Below the pieces are notes generated by a model. The model worked only from the letters and a program-made list of their open reading frames with translations, made no database searches and was not told where the DNA came from. 64,000 nucleotides of DNA from Hymenochaete sp. R1 (lineage: Eukaryota; Basidiomycota; Agaricomycetes; Hymenochaetales; Hymenochaetaceae), in assembly GCA_019400425.1 (NCBI GenBank), contig JAFREE010000013.1:124001-188000 (forward strand), read 5' to 3'. A program made the position numbers and the translations under genes. Below, one piece after another: positions 11,361 to 22,457 of the stretch; position 1 is the stretch's first letter, and each line of letters starts with the position of its first letter.

Positions 11361-12926
11361 TGTCCGAGATTAGAAGGGGCTATACATTCACGAATCGTAG
11401 CCTATTCAAATAGCTTGTAGAGTTTGCCATTGGGACAAATGTAGAAGTAACATGCATGTTCGGTATGTTGTAGACCCAGATAGAGATCCATCAACCTTAT
11501 CTGCGATACGGTATCTCCGAGAACCTCGCACATAAAACGATGAGGCTCACGAGAGGTCCCGAAACCCGCCGCCAACAACGTTACGTTACTCTTCATGTGG
11601 CGATCGGGGTTCAAGAAATAGAGGAAATTTTGGCCTGACGAATCGCGATGCGATTGTTATGTTTCACTCATTATCAATTAATGGCTGAAAAGAGTTGAAC
11701 AGTAGTAAAAGCCAGACTACCCAGATCTGCGCAGCCTGGCTGGATCATCGAGGCGATGTACAGAAGGCGGGAGGTCCAGATGGGCCTCATTGCATTCGAC
11801 ATCAACAATGATCTGACAACATTGATCTTTTGTAGTTCACGAGAGCGCATTCCATCAGTTCCAATGCAACATCGCGATTGGGTGATTGGATTCAGTACTA
11901 GTGAAACTTGCGAAACGAAAGAGAGTCGTGTGCGCTGTTCTACTGTTCTGCAATCCGACATCGTCCGGCATTTCCCCGTCGTCGCCGTCGGGCATCGCAA
12001 GTTCCACGTGGGACAGGACAGGAACGACGAAGCATCAGATGAGGCTAATGAAACAGGTCAAATCGGTGAAAGCGCCGTGCTCCGTTTTTGTCTCTTCCCT
12101 CTCTATCGCATCGCGCGCGAGCAGCCTGAGCGAGTGTGTCTCAGGGATGGGCGGACGTTGGCAGTGAGACGAGCGACGCGTCGTTCGCTAGACTCGCTAA
12201 AAATGACATCAATATTGAGGCAGATATTTCATCCGAAGAAGGTGTGTGTACACGCATATGATATTCTCGTTTGCTAGTCATTAATACTGGTTCTCTCGCC
12301 TCGAGTTCCTTGAAAATCGGAGTTAGGGAACTTTTGGAAGGACGGACCTTCCGTGTTTGAATGGGTCTCCGTGAATGCTATCCACCGCCTATAGGAGCGC
12401 TCACTCACACTTGAGAAAAGAGTCGGAAGCGCACTCCGACAAACTGCTTGTAACGGGCAGCCAAGTGATTGAGGCGGAGAGACAAGCTTAGCTTAAGGTG
12501 TTCCACTTTCTTCGACCTCGGAAGATGAAAAGATGGACGATTAGCCTCTGTTGGCCTTTGCCGTAACATCACGAAGGTCTCAGTCGCAGCCGGATAGCCG
12601 GTGTCGCGGCTGCGTAACTGGTGTGTCGGCCCGGATAAAGGAATCAGATTCTCCCATAATGGCAAGTGCATAGTGGATTTACAATCGAAATCGACGGCAG
12701 GGATTGACCTCATATTCCAAGACAACTTCGAAATCTCTCCCTCTCTCCGGGATGCCCTCCGACCCCTCCGACCTCCAACCACCACGACCGCACGCCGACC
12801 ACTCACATTGTTATACTTTCTCAACAGGTGGCTGAGAGAGGATAAAGTTCAGATTGAGAACAGCGAAATTTTCCATACCTTGTGGCATATCCAAAGCCAA
12901 CCTCGGCATTTCGGACGATTGCTAGG
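11361..12926. other. Intergenic, no gene supported
   Basis: 1.57 kb between the FMO and the transcription factor. Open frames of 100-170 codons occur on both strands (for example 11756-12277 plus and 12405-12824 minus), but they overlap, have low-complexity content and show no family motif. Probably the regulator's promoter and 5' leader. Confidence 0.5.
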
Positions 12927-15900
12927 ATGGCTACGAAGGCGATGGCAAGGGTGATAAATAAGGGGGACTCTCTGGCGAGCGCCAGTGACACTCCCGACCA
13001 CGCCTCTTCTTCGGAGCCACGCGTGCAGCAACGGTCTTCTCCAGGTACACTCGCCGCCATCACTATGAGCCATGGAACCCCCTCGGTCTCGACCACTTCA
13101 AATTCTACCCCAGACTCCTCGCCGACCTCGTACTCGGGCGTAAAGATCAGGCCCTCCTCAAGTTCAACTCCGGACACAACCATGAGCGGCACAAACTCGG
13201 GATCCAGCAATGCTAATCCTCAAACCTCTGGGCCTAGGTCGGGCAAAGAAAGAGAGCAACGGGTTCCGCTTGCATGTCTTCGATGCAGGGCGAAGCGGGC
13301 ACGCTGCTCTGGCATCCGGCCCAGGTGCAAGTCCTGTGAACTAGCCGAAGCAGAATGCCAGTGGTAAGTCTTACGTTTACATTTGAGACCTAACAGCAAC
13401 TTGATACTTTCCTTTTCGTCCCCATCCTTGTCCTCACCTCTTGACGATCATATAGGCCGGAAGGCCGTCGACGGAAACGTACGAGGAGAGAGATGGAAGA
13501 GGCAGAAAGGATGGAGAAAGACGCTGCTATCGCTGCCGTCGCAGCCCTCAATATAGGGCAGCGTAATGGGACAAGTCCGTCGCAATCGCAGTCTTCACAC
13601 ATACTCCTTCCACGCCCACATCCGGAGAGCCAGAAACTGTCAAACCACCACGCAATACCTACGCCTTATCTGGCCGGAGCGCACTCAATGCAGCAGCCCT
13701 TCTTGGTCCGTTTCTTTCGGATCACCTCACACATAGTTTACTAAAAGCCTTTCTGTGGAATAGGATTTCAATGGCAATGCTATTCCTCACACTGAACCAT
13801 CCCTTCAGATGCCTACTCAACTCTACCCAAGCGCGGTGGAACCAAAAAAGGAGTGGGAGCAGTCGATCCCGTCCTTGCACTCGCCTTACGTGTGGCCAGC
13901 GCCGCTCAATATACAAGACCCATCTTCTTCGGTATCCGCCGAGGTTATCGATTCCAACTCTGGCGTTTATGGAGGGCTGATGGGATTGGAAAATGGTGGC
14001 ACTTCAGGATATTTTGGGGAGTCGAACATGGCATATGACGCCACTAGCGAGCATTTCGTTCATGCCTTGGAACTACAAAGAGCGTACGTGGACGGGGACC
14101 CGTCACCCGACGAGAACCTGGAATTATATTACTATCGACTTGTACGTGATGTTTAAGTTTGCTGTTTTTGTCTTACGGCAAGTTGTACTGACCGTTGTTC
14201 CTGTGACTCATGCAGTCGGGCACAACCGCTATCCTGTACGCGTCCACTGTCCTTCTCTTACATGATTTAGCTGAAATTTTCAATGAAATCGTGCGCTGGT
14301 TGCGTGCCCAGTCCTGGTATCAATCGGGTCTCTCTCAAACTTCAACCGAGGTCCAAGGCTACCACGGCCGTTGCGGACGCTCCTATTTTAAGTGATGTGG
14401 GCGGGGTTCCTCTACCTTGGCGAGCGGAGGATTTATACGGCCCGAACAACATGCCATTAGAGTCTGTTTACCGACCTCTACTAGATCTATTCTTCAAGAC
14501 CTTGAGTCAACATTTTCCGAGTATCAGTCACAAGAGGATGGAAGAGAGGCTAGAAACTGGGACGATGTCAGCCTTCCTTCTCAATTGTGAGTCCCTTTTA
14601 TTCTCAATTACAAAATCTGACCACATTTTAGGTATATGCGCTGTAACTGCAAGGTAGGATGTTTGCAGGTCGACCGTGCACTGAAAGGCGCTGATAAGCT
14701 TTTAGATTTTTGCCTTCTGCGCAAGATAATCCCTTCGACGTCCGTCTTACTCTAATTTTTCTGCCGTTAGCCATATCTAACGCTAAAATACTCACTTAGG
14801 CATGTGCTCCGTTCATCACGAAAGCTCAAGAACTACTTGTTCCGCTTTTACAACTCCCAGCTACTGATACAGTTACTGGTTTACTGTTGTTAGCTTGGGC
14901 ATCATTTGGGCAAGTGAGTACTTCAACCGACGATTTACCTTTTGCCTTGTTTTTCTTAAATGCTTTACATGTAGAACTCTGAAGCGTCTATCTGGGTGGG
15001 TGAATTCAGTCTGATTGAAAGTTTGTAGATCTGATCTGACGGAACAACCTTAATAAAGCAATACTCGGGGTAAGTACAGGCTCATTTCACTTTGATAACA
15101 ACGACTAGAATGTTCTCCGCAGAATGGCTTTTCGTATGGCTACTGATTTAGGCATACACGAAGTAAGTGAACTACCATATTTCGATTTACCCAGGCCGAA
15201 ATGTAAGAAAGCAGGTATCGGATATTTATGAAAGCCGAGGACACGTTATTAGAACGAAATTGCTGTTCTGGAGCTTATTCGTGACCGTAGGACTCTTAAT
15301 TCATCTCCCATATTCAAGGCGTTCAAACAATTTCTACAGGATCGCATAGTCTCCTTCGCTTTCGGTCGACCCAATTCTATATCAGAAGATGCCATTGAGA
15401 TACCTCTTCCCCGAGACGAAGACTTTTTTCCGGACCCAGCCCGAAATATCGATCCTTCGTCTTTGCAAGAACCTGTGGAGCCTATCCCTTTCCAGTACCT
15501 CGTACGCGCGATGGTTATTTGTGGACGAGTCTCAATCATCCTGAATAAACGTCGAGAGAGGCCTAGAACACTCATGAGCCGCACTGATCCAAGCCCACGG
15601 GTACTCAGAGGGTTACAGGATCAGCTCATCCAGTTCCATGGTGGGCTGCCGGATTCGATGAAATGGAGCATCGAGAACTTCAAGAGACACGAGCGACGAG
15701 GGCATGGTGTAAGCGATAGGAGCTTGAATGTTGGCGTCCAAGCTTACTCTACGCACAGGGCACTTTTCTGAACTTGCATTTGTGGACAAATGGCGTTCTT
15801 GGCTTCTTGCACTATCCAGAGCCAATGAAAGGTCTGTCTGGTACAGACGGTCCATTGTTCAGTGCAGTGCAGCGGTCCACCGAATTGGGAATTGAAAAGC

Positions 15901-16929
15901 AACGCGCCGTTACAGAATGCCTTGTGATAGCCGACCTTTTTCCTTCCCAAGTTTACGTAAGTTTACTTGTACCATTTGATCCTGTACTGCTTTGACGAAC
16001 TTTCAAAAAGCTCGGCAACCCGTTTGGTATCCAGGCCATCTTTGGCGCCTGGTGAGTGCATTCATTAAAATGAAAATATTATAGACTGATGAATGTCAAA
16101 AGCGTCACTTACATGCATCATATTGAATGCCACAATGCTCGCACAGAATCGGCTGTCGGACCGATCCCATCCTCTAATCCGACTCAGCCCTCCGATTCTG
16201 TAGAGTCAGCATTATTGATGGCACGACAGAATATATCCGTTCTTGCGAAAGCGGTTGCGCGTATGGAGTACTACTGGGCAGGCATTGCCGACGTGTCGAA
16301 AGCTTTGAAGGAGCGCGCTATGAGTGAGTCACGATTGGCTTGGGTCGCGATTATTCGTAGGGCTAATTACGTGAGTGTAGACCTTGGGTGGACGAGGTTG
16401 GATTTCGAAGCAAAGCCAGTGAAGACATTCATCTCTTTACCAGACGAGGGTTTATTGAGGCGATTTACTTGTGCGTTTCAATTGCTTGCTCTTATGAACA
16501 TTTTGTCCGGGACCAATACTGACATCGGGAGTGCTTTAATTCCTACCATATATCCGTCGTACCGTCTTTCGTTCCGCGGCTCCTCGCTTGGTAAATCTAG
16601 CTCCTAATCTTCCGCACAATGCTTCTCCGGCCTCGGAAACATCTTTAAGGCGATCCATTGAAAAGGAAACGCAAGAAGCTGCAGCCCGTGAGTCGTCCGC
16701 TGCGACCCAATAGTGTGCCACTGGTTCAAACCTTCGGTTCCAAGATTCTTTCAACGTGCAGGATCTTCTATCATCATACACAATCGAGGAACTCTTTGTG
16801 ACGCCCGCAAATCAGTACGAAATGGAAAGGCTTATTGCCTCTCGTCCGATGGGATGTACCTCCGGTACTGGATCTCCTGCCGACATTTTGTTGGGCTCAG
16901 GGCTCGAGCGTGCTGCGGAATTTGGGTGA
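12927..16929 (+). CDS. Zn2Cys6 fungal transcription factor
   Basis: Binuclear zinc cluster regulator with a fungal-specific middle homology region; expected to bind DNA in the nucleus. After a Ser/Thr/Pro-rich N-terminus the cluster reads CLRCRAKRARC then CKSC and a final Cys (spacing CX2CX6CX6CX2CX6C, about residues 113-140), followed by the basic linker PEGRRRKRTRRE across the first intron. The middle region is recognisable from FFKTLSQHFPSIS, AFRMATDLGIHE, LFWSLFVTDRIVSFAFGRP and LGNPFGIQAIFGA. At least 14 exons. The C-terminus needs two late introns: about 16472-16600, and 16688-16744 (donor GTGAGT), which removes an in-frame TAG and continues into VQDLLSSYTIEEL, ending at TGA 16929. The start at 12927 is the first in-frame ATG; later ATGs (about 13064, 13181) are possible. 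Target genes are unknown; it lies between the FMO and alcohol oxidase genes on the same strand. Confidence 0.82.
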
Positions 16930-18885
16930 TGAACGGTCTGTACCATGTGGATGGATAGAAACACGCATACTAGTCCAGCTTCCATTTTCGATGTCGAACT
17001 TTCAAATTGAGTGTTTTGTTTTGCTATCGGTTATTTGCTCTCACGTGTTCCACTATTGCTATCACTCCGCCTCATTGTAGTTCATATGCCCAAGGACTCT
17101 CGAATGTTGTATAACTCTTTTTATTAGTTTTATCGTACTTTCTCTTTATAATACTCGCAATCGGCTGTATGAATCTCGACCACGTTCGGCCGGGAATAGC
17201 TTACGTATTTTAAGTTGCATGCAATATGTTAGCTTGTAAAATGAGAGGCCGCCACTGATATCATATCACATCGATATGCTTATCATATCTCTCAAAGTAT
17301 CGAATTCAAATTCGTGAGACTCAGAAGTGGAGGGAGTGATGAATGTGCTTCACGCTCAGAGAATGTAGTAAACACAACCGGTGGACTCGACTGAGGTCTT
17401 CGTGCCCCCGAGAAGAGAAATAGGGGTGCACTTTAACTCCAAAGACTATGATATGAATTAAATAAAGGGAACTGTTGGTGGTAAGATTTTTGCGAGAACA
17501 TGAGGGCGGCGCCGAAGAAGTAAGGGCCGTGGGAACTTACTGCAAATTTCGTAAAGACCCGCTCTCAGCTTCTGTTGCTTCGCAGAACTTGAGCGCCCAA
17601 TCTCCAACCATCCTACACATCCTTTCTGACTTATCATAGTCTTTCCCGATGCCCTTCTGCAATTTCATTGAATGGGTTCGTCTTTTTGAAGAAGAGCCGA
17701 AGCACGTTGGGCTACATTCTACGTTGCTTTCGGGCCGAGATATGCCTTGCCAGAGCTAGAATTTCAATGTACCAATGAATGCAAGCGGTTGAGAACCTGC
17801 AAAAAGTTCTTGCGAAACTGCATCTCACGCCAAAGCATTTCAGTTCTTTCCATGGCCCGTTTGTGATAGGCTTTCTCACCTCGTGAGTATACTTATGACC
17901 TGGTGATAGCCAAGCCCCGCTCAGATGTTTAACTTTGTCCGACCGCACCGTCAGATGCCCTGTTTACAGCGACCGTGACGTATGGGAACTAGACGGAAAG
18001 ATTATTATGGACCCCACTTACGGACCAATATCTCAGATGAACGAGTAATGGACCAAGCGATTTTAATTGAGTCCCCGCTTTTTCGCGGGGTAAATAAGTG
18101 AGGTTTGTGGGTCCAAAGCTTGGTTTATTTGCTGTAAGTGGCTGAAACTTCGTCTCATCAGTCTCATGACAGGCCTTATGACGGTCATTGGTTTTCCAAA
18201 TATCTTTCTTCACCATTAGTGCGTCCTCATTCAACGGAGGATCACCGGCTCCAAACAGTTTCTAATTCTCACATATTCTTTTGGTAGCGCTACCTTATCG
18301 GTTTCCGGTAAAGAAAGGGGGTCTTGCATTTTTAGAGCGTGGACATGGAGCTCCGTCTCATTTTCTGTTCCCAACGCTCAGCAAATATTGAATGCCGAGG
18401 GCTTTTTGCAAAAACCATCTCTATACGGTGTTTGTTTCGAAGAATCGTCACATTCATCGGGGTCGGACCTCGATCGAGCACATTCTTTCCAAGAGAGCTC
18501 CTGACCAACCGGAATTTGTGTTCCTCGTCAATTAGCGAAGCTTCAAATAGTGCTTTCACCATCGAGCATATCAAATGACTCCGACTATCGGTGAGCCCCT
18601 ACTCTTGGGATGAACTAAAAGAAGTCGCCCATGACCGACACTGCCCTCTTCCCGGCGCAGTTTGATTGCTTCCCAACACACATGTGATCCCACGAATTGA
18701 CTTCGTTGGCTACTTTTGTCCGTTGAAATGGTTCTTGCGAACCCGTGGTCTTCGTCTCACTGATAACAGAGGGTCACAAATACCATATAAGCTCGAAGAC
18801 AGTGGGTATTCTCGTCTGTAACCCCCTTTTCTTTAATTTCTCCCTCTCTTCTGAGTTCATCGTAACAGTAGCTGCCGAAGAAGCC
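16930..18885. other. Intergenic, no gene recognised
   Basis: A 1.96-kb gap upstream of the alcohol oxidase. It contains scattered short frames without motifs and a GC-rich hairpin near 18073-18090. It probably includes a long regulated promoter, as is common for alcohol oxidase genes. Confidence 0.5.
18073..18090. repeat. Short GC hairpin inside a possible small inverted element
   Basis: The perfect 6-bp arms CCCCGC and GCGGGG are separated by TTTTTC. About 60 bp left (18009-18020) and 20 bp right (to 18114) are imperfect inverted matches (GGACCCCAC versus GTGGGTCC). Could be a degenerate MITE remnant; too short to be sure. Confidence 0.3.
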
Positions 18886-21800
18886 ATGGTACAGCCCAAG
18901 GAAGTCGATGTCATTGTATGCGGGTGAGTGACGTTACTATGTCGCACACGCTTCCGAAGCTGAATTTAAAACCGTCATTGTCAGTGGCGGTCCCGCAGGT
19001 AACTACCTCGCCGGTCTCGTATAGTGATGTATTCATGGATCATCTCTAGGATCCGTCATGGCTGGGCGGTTGGCATATGCCGACCCCAATCTCCAAGTCA
19101 TGTTGATCGAAGGCAAGTGGGCGTACAATCACTGAAGGACTTTCACTTACGGTCCCGTGTCTAGGCGGCAACAACAACCGTGACGACCCTTGGGTATATC
19201 GGTAGGAATCGTCCTGACTCAACACAATTCCGTTCCAATGTTGACAATTCCGAAGCCCTGGTATCTATGTCCGCAACATGCAGAAGGATGGAATGTAAGT
19301 CCATTCTCTGATCACCTTCATAATGCTTTTTTTTAAAAACCTATATCCACATGCTTAGTAACGACAAAGCAACTTTCTACACCGACACGATGAAGTCTTC
19401 GTACCTCCGTGATCGTCAGAGTATTGTACCGTGAGTCTTCAACGTTTCATTCAATCGGAACTTAGAGTAATTTACATTCGCATCGTAGATGTGCGAACAT
19501 TCTCGGTAAGTCGATTAATATTATTCTATTGAATTGGTAAACTAACAAGGTACAGGTGGTGGAAGCAGCATCAATTTCCAAGTAAGACTGGTTTACTCGA
19601 CCACTCTAATGCATGCTAAATATTTTCTGCGTGTAGATGTACACTAGGGTGAGGCTCATGTCCTCACAATGTAATTTCACTATCTGACTCTTTCCAAAGG
19701 CGTCCGCTTCCGATTGGGGTAAGCCAACTGGCACTTGCTTAGACAAAACATGACTTCATGCTTTACATTGGTAGACGATTTCAAGACTGAAGGATGGGCG
19801 GCTGAGGGTCAGTGTATTCTTCGTTCCTCCGCATTTTCTTATTCACAAGTCAAAATCAACAGATCTAAAGCCGCTGATGAAGCGCGTTAGTCATCGATTT
19901 AGATTAATAATTCGGGCTTCTCAGCTCAGCTTACCGTCTTGAAATAGCTTGAAAACTATCAGAAACCGTGCAACAATGATACTCACGGATACGATGGCCC
20001 CATCGCAATCAGTAATGGCGGACAAATCACTGCCCTTGCGCACGACTTCCTCCGTGCTTCAGATGCGGTTGGTATCCCGTACAGTGGTGAGTTGCCTGTC
20101 GCAAAACCCGCGAGAGTGGCTGAAGTTGAGCCTCTATGAATTTTAGATGATATCCAAGGTCTGCCTTAATGACCCTGATTTCTGTGACGTTGACTGACAT
20201 TTACAAGACCTTGACACGGCTCACGGTTCGGAGATTTGGGCGAAGTACATCAACAGGGAGACCGGAAGGCGAAGCGACGCGGCCACCGGTTCGTTTCTTG
20301 CTTTAGCATATCTAACGATGTCATTGACTCGTCTTCAGCTTATGTTCATAGCGTCATGGATCAACAGAATAATTTGCATCTCCGTTGCAACTCCAGGGTA
20401 TCGAGGGTCATTTTTGAAGGGAACAAGGCAGTCGGTGTAGCGTACGTCCATTCTCGTAACCGAGCGCACAAAGGAGAACTCCGCGAGACCATCGTAAGAA
20501 TTCTTTTCTTTTCTTTTCCTCGCGAAAAGGCTATTAACAGTGTAAATTGTTACTAGGTTCGTGCTCGAAAGTGCGTCGTACTCAGCAGTGGCACATTGGG
20601 AACTCCTCAAATCCTTGAGCGCTCCGGTGTCGGCAATGCCAAGCTGTTGAAAGAGCTTGACATTAAAGTTGTGAGCGATCTCCCAGGTGTTGGGTAGGAG
20701 ACATCCCTGTTTCACTATTACTTTTGACTGATGATCAAAATCTAGCGAACAATACCAGGACCATTACACTACTTTATCGAGTGAGTCGAACGAAATTTAT
20801 GCAATAATTCAACGCACTCAACTCACCTATAGTCTACCGTGCCTCGAACGAGAGCGTCACGACGGACGACTTCCTTCGTGGTGACAAAGAGACTCAGGAG
20901 AAAGTAAGCCAATGTCACTTCGACTCACTTCAGTAACTGATGGAGGACTTAGTTATTCAAACAATGGGAAGATTCTCCAGAGAAAGCCCTTCTGTCCTCA
21001 AACTGCATCGATGCTGGCTTCAAGGTAGCCCCTGGTTTGTTGTTCTTCGCCCTTAAAACTAATTTCTGCATTAGATCCGTCCCACCGAAGAGGAGTTGAA
21101 GGAGATGGGTCCGGAGTTCAACGAACTTTTTGACCGCTACTTCCGCGACAAACCCGACAAGCCCGTGATGTTTGGCTCTATCGTCTCTGGTGCTTACGCC
21201 GACCATTCTTTGCTACCGCCTGGCAAGTACTACACCATGTTCCAGTATCTGGAGTATCCCGCGAGCCGAGGCAAGATTCACATCAAGTCGACGAATCCGT
21301 ACGAAGAACCATCTTTCGACAGCGGCTTCATGAACAATAAAGCCGACTTTGCCCCAATTCGATGGTCATACAAGGTCACAAGGTTCGGGTTGTTTCTTTG
21401 TAAAATCGAACCAATTTGACTGTTGTATTTCAGAGAGGTTGCCCGTCGTATGGACGCATACCGTGGAGAGCTCACTTCCCATCATCCGCACTTCCACCCA
21501 GGGTCTCCGGCAGCGTGCAAGGACATCGACATTCAAACAGCAAAGCAGCTGCTTCCCGATTCCCTCACTGTTGGGATCCATATGGGTGCGTTGAGTCTCA
21601 TTTTTTTTTCTATATCGATAGAGCCTTTAACGAATAAACTCTTCAGGCACTTGGCACAGGCCCTCTGAGCCCTTCGACGCGAAGAAGGTACACGAAGACG
21701 TAAAGTACACTGAGGAAGACAACAAGGCTATTGATGACTGGATCGCCGGTATGTGTTCTTCTGCTGATGCTGTCTACAAGCTATTCAAACAGCTCTTTTC

Positions 21801-22232
21801 AGACCACGTCGAGACAACTTGGCATTCTCTCGGAACGTGCGCTATGAAGCCGCGCGAGAACGGCGGTGTTGTTGACAAGCGTCTCAATGTCTACGGCACT
21901 GAGAACTTGAAGTGTGTCGACCTAAGTATATGCCCTGTACGTCGAATCAAGTTGAATCTCCGACAAAACCGTTACTAAACTTCCCCATCCTGAAGGATAA
22001 CCTCGGCACCAACACCTATTCGTCGGCATTGCTTGTTGGTGAGAAGGGCGCGGACTTGCTCTGCGAAGACCTCGGTTCGTATCTCCATCGTATCAAGAAA
22101 GAATCCAAGTTTATGTCTTCTTTTCCCGGTGTCCCAGGCATCAAGGTTAGGGTACCTCACGCTCCCGTCCCACATGCTCCCGTCCCACTCGGCAAGCGCT
22201 TCACCCAGCTTCCTCGCGTATTGCAGTCTTGA
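18886..22232 (+). CDS. AOX: Alcohol (methanol) oxidase, GMC family
   Basis: FAD-dependent alcohol oxidase of the glucose-methanol-choline family; oxidises short primary alcohols such as methanol to the aldehyde with release of hydrogen peroxide. In wood-rot fungi such enzymes are proposed to supply peroxide during lignocellulose decay. The first exon reads [15 protein letters not shown] and continues [15 protein letters not shown] (FAD-binding). Later motifs are [27 protein letters not shown] (GMC signature 2), and [14 protein letters not shown] with [20 protein letters not shown], carrying the catalytic His and Asn. The C-terminus contains [11 protein letters not shown], a hallmark of basidiomycete methanol oxidases such as that of Gloeophyllum. 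About 20 exons, several tiny (12 nt at 19637-19648, 19 nt at 19700-19718). No frameshift or stop was found in the joined exons. It ends 225 bp from the convergent MTO1 gene. Confidence 0.92.
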
Positions 22233-22457
22233 GCGTCTTGCATCTTCGAGTCGAGCCCTTTATTGCAATTAGGAATGGAAAGAATTGTGGAATTGTATGA
22301 TCATTTTCTATGTCCGGCATTCTGTAAAGTATGGGGAAGGATGGGAATTCCGCCGCTTTTGTCACGCCACTTTTGTCATTTTGTATTTAGTTACGCTCCG
22401 TGCTGTAGGAATGAAATCTCATTACCCATGTCTCCATCGATGAAAATCTGAACGACT

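Noticed and set aside
11756..12277. Plus-strand 173-codon frame
   Set aside because: No family motif, overlaps a minus frame of similar size, and no exon context.
16711..16713. In-frame TAG near the end of the transcription factor, suggesting a truncated gene
   Set aside because: A canonical 57-nt intron (16688-16744, GTGAGT to CCAAG) removes it and continues in frame into VQDLLSSYTIEEL.
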